Source: Stackebrandtia albiflava
GTDB taxonomy: Bacteria > Actinomycetota > Actinomycetes > Mycobacteriales > Micromonosporaceae
Assembly (NCBI RefSeq): GCF_007994225.1
Contig: NZ_VLLL01000005.1
Coordinates: 1,225,142-1,289,141 of the forward strand
Length of the DNA stretch: 64,000 bases
Direction: 5' to 3'
In this document: piece after piece, positions 39,599 to 47,980 of the stretch
Position numbering within the stretch: the stretch's first letter is position 1
Layout: each line of letters opens with the position of its first letter
The notes under the pieces: generated by a model
Database searches by the model: none
What the model was told of the DNA's origin: nothing
The model's input: the letters and a program-made list of their open reading frames with translations, nothing else
Translations under genes and position numbers: made by a program

Positions 39599-40648
39599 CT
39601 ACGAGTCGCCACCGGTGTCGTGGATGGCGCCGTCCCAGTTGTCCGGCGGGTCGTCGCCGACGTAGCTGCCCCGGCCGCCGCCACCGCCGTCTTGACCGTC
39701 CTCTTCGGAGAACTGGACCAGTCCCTTGGTGTAGTCGCCCGGATCGGTGATGATCTTGGGCGGCATGAGCAGCAGCGGTGTGGCCTCCTCCATGTTCAGG
39801 CTGACCACGTCGGAGACCTCTCCCTGGGTCTTCTTCAGGGCCTCCAGCAGATGGCCCTCCTCCTCGGCGAGCCGTTCACCGATCTTGTTGAGCGCCTCCC
39901 GGACGTTGTCCATGACCTCTTCGACGGTGTCGCCGCCGAGCGGGACGGTGGGGCCCTCCTTGACGAAGGGGCCGCCGAGCACCGAACCGGCGATGATCGA
40001 GGCGTTGAAGAGCTGCGCGCTGAGCGCCGCCTGCGCCGCGCCGAGGACCGGCCCCATCAGAGTTCCCGCCGCGATCAGCACCGCGAGGAGGATCTTGAGA
40101 TCGGAACCCTTGCAGTCGGTGATCGCGTCGATGGCCTCCTGGCCCTTCTCCGCGATGTCCAATGCGTCCTGACGGCCCGACTCGTAGATGGACTTCATCA
40201 TCTGCATGTGGAGTCGCAGGTAGGACGCCAGTTTGCCGTGGTTGGCGGCGATGACCGGGAACGGCCCGAGGAAGTTCTCCCGCAGGCTGATTGCCAGCGC
40301 GCCCTCCCACTGGGCGAGGTAGTTGGCGGAGACCTCGATCATCCCGAGGTCGGGGTTGCCGAAGGAGTCGTCCTCCTCGCCGAACGCCGCCTCCACCGAC
40401 TTCATCTTCTCGATTATGGGATCGAAGTCGCGCGGGAAGGGCTTCAGGTACTTCCGGAAGGCGTCGACTATCCATTCGGCCTGTTCCTCGATGTACTCGT
40501 CGGAGGGCCCCGGGCCGCGGCCGGTCCACTGGGTCATCGAGGCGGAGGGCCGGTTGTCGTCGCGTTCGTCCTTGGCCTTCTCGATGGCCTTGCGACGGAG
40601 TTCGTGCGCCGCGTCCAGGATCGCCTCGTCGGTGATGTTGTCGACCAT
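39599..40648 (-). CDS. Hypothetical protein of ESX-like cluster, 349 aa
   Basis: ATG 40648 is preceded by AGGAGG. Helical, acidic N-terminal two thirds; a hydrophobic stretch around residues 185-230 (LKILLAVLIAAGTLMGPVLGAAQ, then FNASIIAGSVLGG) may insert into membranes. The C-terminal ~35 residues are Gly/Asp-rich. No recognised domain. Last gene of a five-gene run whose first members look like WXG100/PPE-type substrates, so a secreted or membrane-acting substrate is possible but unproven. Confidence 0.75.
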   Translation of the reverse strand: MVDNITDEAILDAAHELRRKAIEKAKDERDDNRPSASMTQWTGRGPGPSDEYIEEQAEWIVDAFRKYLKPFPRDFDPIIEKMKSVEAAFGEEDDSFGNPDLGMIEVSANYLAQWEGALAISLRENFLGPFPVIAANHGKLASYLRLHMQMMKSIYESGRQDALDIAEKGQEAIDAITDCKGSDLKILLAVLIAAGTLMGPVLGAAQAALSAQLFNASIIAGSVLGGPFVKEGPTVPLGGDTVEEVMDNVREALNKIGERLAEEEGHLLEALKKTQGEVSDVVSLNMEEATPLLLMPPKIITDPGDYTKGLVQFSEEDGQDGGGGGRGSYVGDDPPDNWDGAIHDTGGDS

Positions 40649-40657
40649 GATGACCTC

Positions 40658-41077
40658 CTAGTGATCTTCGGGAACGTCCGGGTCCGAGGGCGGGCCGGGC
40701 CGTTCGTCGCCGGTCAGATTGTCGTCCGGGTCGTGCAGGTTCGGGTCGCTCAGGATGTCGATGAGTTCCTGTCCGGCCGAGGTGATCTGGGCGGAGGTCT
40801 CACCGTCGGTGAAGGCGAACTCGCTCACGGCGAAGGTCAGGCCGACACTCGCGCTCTTCAACATCACCGCGTTGTAGGACAGTGCTATCTCCAGTGAGAG
40901 GCAGATCCTGGCCCACTCCGAATGACAACGCCCGAACTTGTCCTCGTCGGCCGACGAACACTCGTGCACCACGTTGGACTGGTCCGCGAAGACCTTCTCC
41001 ACCGTGGGCAGCGTGATGTTGGCGACCCGCCACAGTGAGTACAGGTCTCCGCCGGTGACGTCTCTGGTGACTGCCAT
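40658..41077 (-). CDS. Small WXG-like helical protein, 139 aa
   Basis: ATG 41077 with AAGGAAT upstream. Predicted two long helices joined near DEDKFGRCHSEWARI, followed by an acidic Pro-rich tail (DPDDNLTGDERPGPPSDPDVPEDH). Two Cys are present (positions ~40 and ~51). Size and layout resemble ESX substrate helices but no exact WxG motif is seen. Ten bp from the downstream gene. Confidence 0.65.
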   Translation of the reverse strand: MAVTRDVTGGDLYSLWRVANITLPTVEKVFADQSNVVHECSSADEDKFGRCHSEWARICLSLEIALSYNAVMLKSASVGLTFAVSEFAFTDGETSAQITSAGQELIDILSDPNLHDPDDNLTGDERPGPPSDPDVPEDH

Positions 41078-41099
41078 GTCGTATTCCTTCCCGTCGGCC

Positions 41100-41633
41100 T
41101 CATGCCGACCGGTGTGTGCCGGCGAAACCCGGCCCGTAGTGTTTGGCGCGGAGGCGCCGCATGTTGTCCGCGTGATCGCGCATCAGGGTGTGGAAGGCGC
41201 CGACGCACTCGGCGGCGAACTCCTCCTCCGGGACACGGGCGACAGTGCCGTCACGTACCACGACGTGCCAGTTGCGCATCCCGACGTTCTCGACGTAGAC
41301 GACGTTTCCCGGCGACATGCCCGAGGCCTTGGTCTCGGCCTGCTCCTCGCGGAACCGGCGGCGGTTGGCGTTCCAGCTCTCCCGGTCCTCCTCGACCGGA
41401 TGCCCGACCACTGCGGCGACCGCCTCGTCGTACTGTCGCTGGTAGTCGACCCACATCAGAGTGGCCAGCCGGGCGAGCTGGTACTCCAGGGTGCGTTCCT
41501 GGTAGTGCCGGTAGGCGTCGCCGGAGAAGTACAGGGTCAGTTCGTCTCGATGCCGCAGCGTCGCGCGGATCCGGCCGTCCGGTGAACGCACGTCCACCAC
41601 CATCGAACTCAGGCGGTCGGCCATGATGCCCAT
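41100..41633 (-). CDS. Hypothetical protein of ESX-like cluster, 177 aa
   Basis: ATG 41633 (MGIMADRLSSM) has GAGG at good spacing; GTG 41684 would add 17 residues. The N-terminus VVDVRSPDGRIRATLRHRDELTLYFSG resembles the YbaB/EbfC-like beta-sheet found in small proteins of actinobacterial ESX clusters; the rest is helical and Arg/Glu-rich. Weak similarity only. Function not assigned. Confidence 0.6.
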   Translation of the reverse strand: MGIMADRLSSMVVDVRSPDGRIRATLRHRDELTLYFSGDAYRHYQERTLEYQLARLATLMWVDYQRQYDEAVAAVVGHPVEEDRESWNANRRRFREEQAETKASGMSPGNVVYVENVGMRNWHVVVRDGTVARVPEEEFAAECVGAFHTLMRDHADNMRRLRAKHYGPGFAGTHRSA

Positions 41634-41705
41634 GAAAACCTCGGGATCGTCGTCACGGATTGGGACAGGTGGTGGCGGGACCACGTCGTCCCGCCACCTC
41701 GGCGG

Positions 41706-43472
41706 TCAACGCCCGCCGTGGTCACCGGGACCGCGGCGGCCGATGACCGGCCGTACCGCGTTCCCGTCGTCGAACCACTCGATGTCGGACTCGTTCGCCG
41801 GCTCCGGCGCCGTCTGGGCCGTGTCCGCCGCGGCGAACACCTCCTGACCGGCCTTGCCGCCGATCGGGACGCCGTCGGCGTCACGCCTGCGCCGCCGCCA
41901 CGAGCCGCGTCCGATCGCCCGCTCGGCGACCGCCTCGCCCCGCCACGACCGTCGTCGGGTGCGTTGGCCGGGCATCCGCTCCGACGGTGCCGGAGTCGGA
42001 GAGGCGGTGGGTCGCATGGTCACCTCGCCGGGCATCGGCCTGCCGACGACCGGACGCGCGGGTGGGGTGGGCAGCCATTGGCCGGTCGGGGTCATGAACT
42101 TCGGCGTGATGGAGATCCGGGTCGCCCGCATCACGAAGCGCGGCCCGCCCGGTTGGGTTCCCGACCGGTTGCCCGTGCCGCGGCGGTTCCCGCCACGGGC
42201 ACTCCACGGTCCGATGACCGGTGGGCGAACCGGGATCCCGCCCGGGCCGGTGGTGCCGGCGGGCACCGGCCGGGCGACCCCGGGCGGTGCGGTCTGCCCG
42301 GTGTTGACCGGTGGCGCCGGGACTCCGATGGGGCGGAATCCGCCGGGAACGTGTCCACCGGTGCCCGGACCGGGCAGTGGCGGACGTACCGCCGTCGTCG
42401 GCCAGACCCCCGGACGCGGTGGCGGAGGCTGGGTGGCGGGCGGCGCGCTCGGAGGCGGCGCGACGGGGCCGGGGCGACCGCCGATGACCGGGGGAAGCGG
42501 TTGACCGGGCCGGGGTATCGGGGCGGGCGTCGATGGCGGTGGGGTGCCCGGCCGTTGGCCGATGACCGGCGGCAGCGTGCGGCCGGGCGGTGGAACGGCG
42601 GGTGACGGCACCGGTGCGGGCGGACGGTTGCCGATCACCGGTGGCAGGACGCCGCGCGGTGGTGGCGGGGCGGTCGGGGCGCCCGGTCCGGGGAGGTTCG
42701 GTCGTGCCCCGATGACCGGAGGCACGGTGGTCGGTGGCGGCGGCGCCAGGGGCGTGCCCTGGACGGGTGGTGGTGCCGGGGCCGGCCCGGGCACGGTGGT
42801 CTGCGGGACACCACCCTGCAGGTGCGGTCCGGAGTCGGTGCCCGGCGGCGCGGCGGTGACCGGGGGAGTCGCGCCGTCGTGGCCGGGTTCGAGGATGGGT
42901 GTGGTGGGGGCGGGTGCTCCGTAGCTGCGGGTCCAGTCGCCGGTGGGCTCGTCGGGGGCGTCCTGCCTGAGTCCGGGGTAGAAGTCCGGTTGTGGCAGGC
43001 CGTCGGCCGTCTCCAGGTACCCGGTGACGGCGTCCTGGAGGATCCGTCTCGCCTCCTGGGTGTCGGCCTCGGGGGCGGGGCCGCCCTTGGCCTTGACGTG
43101 AAGCCCGTCGATGGATATGAGGGTGGTCGTCACCCGGGACGAGAAGTCGTCCATCGCGGCGGCGTTGGCCTCGAACACCTCCGGGGCCGACTCCGTCGCC
43201 GCGAACAGCCGCAACAGTTCGGTGCGCATCATCCCGGAGGACTCGCCCGTCCACACCGCCGACTCGACGTCCTCGGGTGCCTGCGGGTCCAGGGCGGAGT
43301 CGCCGAACAGTGTGGTCATGACGCCCCGCATCAGGTCCACGGAGTCCTGCAGCCGGCCGCCCATCTCCCGCAACACCCGGGCGTGCTCGGCCATGTCGCC
43401 GGCGTACTCGGCGTCGGTGCGGCTCAGATGTAGAAGGGCGTCGATGTCGAGGTGATCGAACTCGGTGGTCAT
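41706..43472 (-). CDS. Proline-rich PPE-like protein with PPVIG repeats
   Basis: 588 residues. Residues 1-~150 are helical and look like a WXG/PPE-type substrate domain (MTTEFDHLDIDALLHLSRT ...). Residues ~185-440 are a Pro-rich disordered region with five spaced PPVIG elements (PPVIGARP, PPVIGNRP, PPVIGQRP, PPVIGGRP, PPVIGPWS), then RPVVGRP and a terminal RPVIGRRG. An Arg-rich patch (RTRRRSWRGE, SWRRRRRD) and an acidic tail close the protein. Probably a surface or secreted adaptor whose repeats bind a partner. Overlaps the upstream gene by ATGA. Confidence 0.75.
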   Translation of the reverse strand: MTTEFDHLDIDALLHLSRTDAEYAGDMAEHARVLREMGGRLQDSVDLMRGVMTTLFGDSALDPQAPEDVESAVWTGESSGMMRTELLRLFAATESAPEVFEANAAAMDDFSSRVTTTLISIDGLHVKAKGGPAPEADTQEARRILQDAVTGYLETADGLPQPDFYPGLRQDAPDEPTGDWTRSYGAPAPTTPILEPGHDGATPPVTAAPPGTDSGPHLQGGVPQTTVPGPAPAPPPVQGTPLAPPPPTTVPPVIGARPNLPGPGAPTAPPPPRGVLPPVIGNRPPAPVPSPAVPPPGRTLPPVIGQRPGTPPPSTPAPIPRPGQPLPPVIGGRPGPVAPPPSAPPATQPPPPRPGVWPTTAVRPPLPGPGTGGHVPGGFRPIGVPAPPVNTGQTAPPGVARPVPAGTTGPGGIPVRPPVIGPWSARGGNRRGTGNRSGTQPGGPRFVMRATRISITPKFMTPTGQWLPTPPARPVVGRPMPGEVTMRPTASPTPAPSERMPGQRTRRRSWRGEAVAERAIGRGSWRRRRRDADGVPIGGKAGQEVFAAADTAQTAPEPANESDIEWFDDGNAVRPVIGRRGPGDHGGR

Positions 43473-43909
43473 GTCTGCTCCATTCCGAACCAGTCGACCG
43501 CGTCGGGGGTCCGGCCGTTCACCACGAGGACGACGCAGTGCAGGTCCTCGACGAGGGAGTTCAGTTCGTCGGCGGTGAGCCGGTCGTCGTCCTCCAGCGC
43601 CGCGGCCATCTTCGCCATGACGGTGCCGAGCGCGCGGAGGCCGTCCTCCACCGCCCGATAACCGTCCCCACAGGACTTGAGCCGGTCGGCGACGAGCTCG
43701 CCCGCGCGGCTTCCGGAGTGTTGGTAGGGGGCGGCGCCGAGGGTCACCTTGATGTCGTTCCGGGACTTGATGACCGGGCGCTCACCGGCGCCGATCGCCA
43801 GTCGGCTCAGTAGTGCGGGTCGGTCGGCCTTGAGCCGGGCCGCCGCGTCGGACAACCGGGCGGCGTATCGGCGTACCTCTGCCACGTCGACCTTCATGTG
43901 TTCCGCCAT
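43469..43909 (-). CDS. WXG100-like small protein, first gene of ESX-like cluster
   Basis: 146 residues from ATG 43909, with AAGGAG ~14 nt upstream; ATG 43897 is possible. Mostly helical (VDVAEVRRYAARLSDAAARLKAD; YRAVEDGLRALGTVMAKMAAALEDDDRLTADELNSLVEDL), like the EsxA/ESX-associated helical hairpins, with no TM segment. Overlaps the proline-rich gene by 4 bp. No EccC or EccD machinery is in the window, so it would depend on a secretion system elsewhere. Confidence 0.65.
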   Translation of the reverse strand: MAEHMKVDVAEVRRYAARLSDAAARLKADRPALLSRLAIGAGERPVIKSRNDIKVTLGAAPYQHSGSRAGELVADRLKSCGDGYRAVEDGLRALGTVMAKMAAALEDDDRLTADELNSLVEDLHCVVLVVNGRTPDAVDWFGMEQT

Positions 43910-44224
43910 CGTCTCGCTGTGCTCCTTGCCTGCGAGGTGCGTTCCACGTCCGGGATGTCGCGGGTCGCGGACTGCGATGTGGACTTCGTTGCCCGACTGT
44001 TTCCGAATCTGCCCGAACGTGTCTGTTATTGCCAGTATTTAACATGATCGATGCCGAAATGGCAACCCCGCCGACACCGCCGGTTCCGGACCGCCGCCTC
44101 GCCGGGCGTGCCGAGGCGCCGGACGGCATGAGGAACGCCCGCCGTCCGGTGGACGACGGGCGTGTCGGATGTGGACGCTCACGACGGGCGTGGTCGGCCC
44201 GTGCGGCGACGGTTCACGGGTGGG
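43910..44224. other. Intergenic region, ESX-cluster promoter side and AAA terminator
   Basis: 315 bp without a gene. An AT-rich patch around 44020-44050 is a likely promoter area for the minus-strand cluster. The 44135-44163 hairpin serves the AAA gene. Nothing else recognised. Confidence 0.5.
44135..44163 (-). terminator. Terminator of the AAA ATPase gene
   Basis: 12-nt arms (44135-44146 and 44152-44163) pair with one mismatch around CGGTG, 61 bp beyond the stop at 44225. Confidence 0.6.
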
Positions 44225-45388
44225 TCAGAGGTACTGTCCGAAGGCCGGTTCGGCGACCCGCGCGATGTCGGGTGAGGTCCCGTTACGGGTGGCGTACAAC
44301 TCCGCCAGCGTCATCTCACCGTGGACCGGATGGTCCGGACCCAGCCAGCGGGACGCCTCCACCGACGACAGCGGACCCACCTCGATCTGCGCCAGGCAAC
44401 GCCCGGGCCGCACCACCGCCGGGTGGAGCTGGTCCAACCGTTCGTTGGTCGTGATGGCGACCAGCACGTCGCGGCCCTGGCCGAGCAGGCCGTCCGTCAG
44501 GTTGAGCAGGCGCGACAACGCCTGACCGCTCGACTGCTTCGCCTGCGCGCGGATGAGTTCGTCGCAGTCCTCCAGGACCAGCAACCGCCACCGGCGGCGC
44601 GGCTCGTCCTCGTCGGTGACCTGCGGCCCGTCGTTGCCCATGACGACCTCCATGAGGTATGCCGGGCTGTTGAAGAACGCCTCCGGGTCCAGGACGCAGT
44701 CCATGTTGGCCCAGGTGCGCCAGCAGCGCGCCAGACTGCGCAGCGCCGTCGTCTTACCGGTGCCGGGAGGGCCGTGCAGCAACACCAGCCGGCCGGAGAC
44801 CTCGTCCCCGCTGAACCGCATCAGCCGGTCGAGTGACCGCACCGCCTCACCGGAGTAGTTCTGCTTGATCTCGTCCCACGCGGGCGTGGCGATCGTCCGT
44901 TCCCTGCGGTAAGGCCCGTGACCGCCCTGGTACCAGAACCCGATGTCGACGGCGTTCTCGTCCTTGGTCTCGGGCTGTTCGGCCCCGTCGGTCGCCTCGG
45001 CGAGGACCCTACCCGCCAGTTCCTCGCTGACGGCGGTCACCGCGACGAAGCCGGAACCGTTGGTCCACCGGACCGAACGGGACGTCCAGTCGGGCCCGCA
45101 CGCGAGCACCGCGACGGTGCCGTTGTCGTCGGCCGAACGCAGGATCGTCGCCTCCGGAGGAACCAGCGTGGCGTCCTTCGCGACCCGGTTGATCCGTTTG
45201 GTGACCGCCCACGGCTGGCTGCCGTCGACGAACGCCGCCAACGCCAGCACGTCGACGACGTCGGCGGGCGTGTTGGCGTCGTTGAGGCTGGAGATCACCG
45301 GCAGACGCGTCAGTGGGTCGACGGCCGTGCCGGTCGGTGGAGTCACCTGGTCGGGGGCCGTTCTGCGGGTCTGCTCGATCAAAGTCAT
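44225..45388 (-). CDS. AAA ATPase with DUF5925-like N-terminal domain
   Basis: 387 residues. The N-terminal half (DANTPADVVDVLALAAFVDGSQPWAVTKRI ...) matches the layout of the actinobacterial DUF5925 proteins. The AAA core has Walker A GPPGTGKTT at residues 206-214, Walker B RLLVLEDCDELI, sensor 1 ITTNERLDQLHPAVVRPGRC and a C-terminal lid. Probably a remodelling ATPase of unknown target. Adjacent to the ESX-like cluster on the same strand, but separated by 315 bp with a terminator. Confidence 0.85.
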   Translation of the reverse strand: MTLIEQTRRTAPDQVTPPTGTAVDPLTRLPVISSLNDANTPADVVDVLALAAFVDGSQPWAVTKRINRVAKDATLVPPEATILRSADDNGTVAVLACGPDWTSRSVRWTNGSGFVAVTAVSEELAGRVLAEATDGAEQPETKDENAVDIGFWYQGGHGPYRRERTIATPAWDEIKQNYSGEAVRSLDRLMRFSGDEVSGRLVLLHGPPGTGKTTALRSLARCWRTWANMDCVLDPEAFFNSPAYLMEVVMGNDGPQVTDEDEPRRRWRLLVLEDCDELIRAQAKQSSGQALSRLLNLTDGLLGQGRDVLVAITTNERLDQLHPAVVRPGRCLAQIEVGPLSSVEASRWLGPDHPVHGEMTLAELYATRNGTSPDIARVAEPAFGQYL

Positions 45389-45524
45389 CTACTCCAGGAT
45401 GGCGACGGGGGCACGCAACTGTACAGCGGTTTTCCGGCCGGACCGGTCGGTGAGACCGCCGGGCCGACGCGCGGTCCATCTTAGGAGACGGCGACCACGC
45501 CGGGGCGTCCCCGCGACGGGCGCG

Positions 45525-45824
45525 TCAGGCCGGAAGGTGCCACGGGCCGGGCTGGAACCGTTCGACCGTGACCTCCCGCCACACGTCACCGGTGACGTAG
45601 GGCTCCTCCGCCAGCCACGCGTCGAGGGCGGCGCGATCGGGCAGGTCGAGCAGCAGCATCGAGCCGGTCATGCGGCCGTCGTCGTCGACGAGCGCCCCGC
45701 CATGTACGAGTACCCCCTCTTCGGCTAGCCGGGACCCGGCGGCCAGGTGCGCCTGCCGGGCGGCGGCCCTGCGGTCGGGGGCCTCGGGGTCGGTGCCGTC
45801 GCGGCCGATCACCAGGAACCTCAT
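45525..45824 (-). CDS. YCII-related family protein
   Basis: 99 residues from ATG 45824. YciI fold with MRFLVIGRDG start, GRLVHGGALVDDDGRMTGSMLLLDLPDRAALDAWLAEEPYV and final PWHL, all typical of the family; the catalytic His-Asp pair of characterised YciI-like lyases is partly retained. Enzyme function unknown. Stand-alone, unlike the YCII partner of the ECF42 sigma. Confidence 0.82.
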   Translation of the reverse strand: MRFLVIGRDGTDPEAPDRRAAARQAHLAAGSRLAEEGVLVHGGALVDDDGRMTGSMLLLDLPDRAALDAWLAEEPYVTGDVWREVTVERFQPGPWHLPA

Positions 45825-45887
45825 CACTCGCCTCTCGTCGTGGCGGACCGTGTCGCGGTCAGGATAGGCGGCTCCCGAGTCGCGCCG

Positions 45888-46082
45888 TCAGTCGCGCCAC
45901 CGCGGGGGTGCGGCGTGCCGCCGGACGTCCGGACCCGCTCCGGGTCGCGACTCGCGGCCCGGGCCGGTCACCGGCATCTCGCGTCGTTCCCGGTGCCGTG
46001 CCAGGACGACGACGGTGACGGCGAGGCCGCCCCACATGACGAGGATCGATATCACCAGCATGGTGACTCCGCCGATGGACAT
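45888..46082 (-). CDS. metS: MetS-type small subunit of NSS transporter
   Basis: 64 residues: one TM helix (MSIGGVTMLVISILVMWGGLAVTVVVL) followed by a basic cytoplasmic tail. It fits the MetS family (methionine and alanine importer small subunit), a short single-TM partner required by MetP-type NSS transporters in corynebacteria. Its ATG is one base after the transporter stop, confirming the pair. Such small genes are often missed. Confidence 0.82.
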   Translation of the reverse strand: MSIGGVTMLVISILVMWGGLAVTVVVLARHRERREMPVTGPGRESRPGAGPDVRRHAAPPRWRD

Positions 46083-46083
46083 C

Positions 46084-47598
46084 TCACCCCTCCCTCCGGT
46101 AGTCGATGAAGGCCGTCTCCCGCTCCCGCCACGGGACCAGTGACACCAGCACCCCGAGGGCGAGCGCGGTGCCGGCGACGCCCCAGCCCAGGGCCGCGAC
46201 GAAGCCGGCCGGGTAGCCGCCGTACGGCTCGGTCAGTTCGGTGATGACGGATTCGACGCTGAGCCACCCCAGTACGACCGGTGTGACGACCGCCAGCAGG
46301 ATCGTCCACGCCCTGCCGACCCGCAACGCCGAGGTCAGGTTGGCGTGATCGCGCAGTGTGGACAGCCGCCGCAGCAGCCACGCCACCACCACGATGGACG
46401 CCAGCGAGGCGGCGGCGACCCCGTACTGGTTGATGAAGTGGTCCATCACGTCGAGGTAGTACAGCCCCTGATCGGTCGGGAACAACAGGACCGACACGGT
46501 GGCGATGACGCCGCCGACCGTCAGCACCGCCGGGACGCGGCGCATGTCGGTGCGGTCCTGGACGGCCGCGACGACCACCTGCACGATGCTGATCAGTGAG
46601 GTGAGGCCCGCCAACACCAGCGAGACGAAGAAGGCCGCCCCGAACAGGTGCGCGCCCGCGGGCAGTGTGGAGATGATCTTGGGAAACGCCACGAACGTCA
46701 GGCCGATGCCCTGGTCCGCCGCGTATCGCACCGGTACTCCGGAGCTGACCGCGATGAACCCCAACGCGGCGAAGACGCCGATGCCCGCCAGGATCTCGAA
46801 CGCGCTGTTGCTGAACGCCGCGACGAGCGCCGACCCCGTCATGTCGGCGCGGCGGCGCAGGTACGACGCGTAGGTGATCATGATCCCGAATCCCACCGAC
46901 AGTGAGAAGAACACCTGGACGTAGGCCGCCAGCCACACGTCGGCGCGCAGGATGGCACTCCAGTCCGGCCGGAACAGCGCCTCCAGGCCGGTCCAGGCGC
47001 CCTCCAGGAACAGGGCGCGCACCACCAGGATGCTGAACAGCACGATCAGTGTGGGGACGAAGATCTTGTTGGCGGCCTCGATGCCCCGGCGGACACCGAG
47101 GGCCAGGATGGCGAGGGTGATCACCCACACCCCGATCAGCGGCCACATCACCCCGGTGTTGGTCTCCGAGATTCCTCCGGGGGTCTCGGCGACGTTCAGG
47201 AACTCGTCGAACAGGAAGGTCTCGGGGTCGCCGCCCCACTGCAGGCTGATGGAGAAGCCGAGGTAGCGCACGGCCCAGGCGATGATGACGGCGTAGTAGA
47301 TCGCGATGACGAAGCAGACGGCGACCTGCCACCAGCCGATCGGTGTGGCGGCGCGGTGCAGTGACCGGAACGCGGCGGGTGCGGAGCCGCGGCTTCGGTG
47401 GCCGAGCGAGAACTCCATGATGAGCAGCGGGATTCCGGCGGTGAGCAGGGCCACCAGGTACGGGATGAGGAAGGCGCCGCCGCCGTGGGCGTACGCCTCG
47501 TAGGGGAAACGCCAGATGTCTCCTAGGCCGATCATGGAGCCCACGGCGGCCAGGATGAAGCCGGCCCGGGTTCCCCAGTGCTCTCTGGGTTGCGACAA
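46084..47598 (-). CDS. Sodium-dependent (NSS family) amino acid transporter, MetP-like
   Basis: 504 residues from TTG 47598, with GAGGTGGGA upstream. NSS signature in TM1: WGTRAGFILAAVGSMIGLGDIWRFPYEAY, with the unwound segment lining the Na+ and substrate sites. Twelve hydrophobic segments fit the LeuT fold. Imports methionine and/or alanine by analogy with MetPS. Coupled to the MetS gene (gap 1 bp). Confidence 0.92.
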   Translation of the reverse strand: MSQPREHWGTRAGFILAAVGSMIGLGDIWRFPYEAYAHGGGAFLIPYLVALLTAGIPLLIMEFSLGHRSRGSAPAAFRSLHRAATPIGWWQVAVCFVIAIYYAVIIAWAVRYLGFSISLQWGGDPETFLFDEFLNVAETPGGISETNTGVMWPLIGVWVITLAILALGVRRGIEAANKIFVPTLIVLFSILVVRALFLEGAWTGLEALFRPDWSAILRADVWLAAYVQVFFSLSVGFGIMITYASYLRRRADMTGSALVAAFSNSAFEILAGIGVFAALGFIAVSSGVPVRYAADQGIGLTFVAFPKIISTLPAGAHLFGAAFFVSLVLAGLTSLISIVQVVVAAVQDRTDMRRVPAVLTVGGVIATVSVLLFPTDQGLYYLDVMDHFINQYGVAAASLASIVVVAWLLRRLSTLRDHANLTSALRVGRAWTILLAVVTPVVLGWLSVESVITELTEPYGGYPAGFVAALGWGVAGTALALGVLVSLVPWRERETAFIDYRREG

Positions 47599-47980
47599 CT
47601 TCCCACCTCAAGTCCATTGCGGACGCCCGCTGCCGTGTCGGTCGTACACGGGGCGTCTCGGGTGACCTCCCGCGTGTGATCTGCGACGCTAGCCGGGTTA
47701 TGGGGAAGTTGTAAACACTCTTGAATCGGAATTGTTAAGTATAGAAGTTTGGCCATGCGCAGATGCCGGAACGGGGGCGCCGCCGGTCGGTTCGGTGACC
47801 GGTCAACCGCCGAGTGGCCGGATCGGTTCAACGTTTCCGGCGTACTCCCGGTACGTACCGAGAACCCCGGCGTCCTTCCGGGACGCGCCGCCCGGGTGGG
47901 CGGGGTTCATCGTGCTCCGTGCGCCGGCGTGCCACTCTTGGGCGGAGGTGCCGAGCCGCGGCACCGCCGACTAGGAGGAC
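47599..47980. other. Divergent intergenic region of NSS transporter and quinone oxidoreductase
   Basis: 382 bp. Contains an AT-rich segment around 47700-47755 (e.g. GTTAAGTATAGAAG) likely to hold the promoters. No RNA or gene recognised; small plus-strand reading frames here look like chance. Confidence 0.5.
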
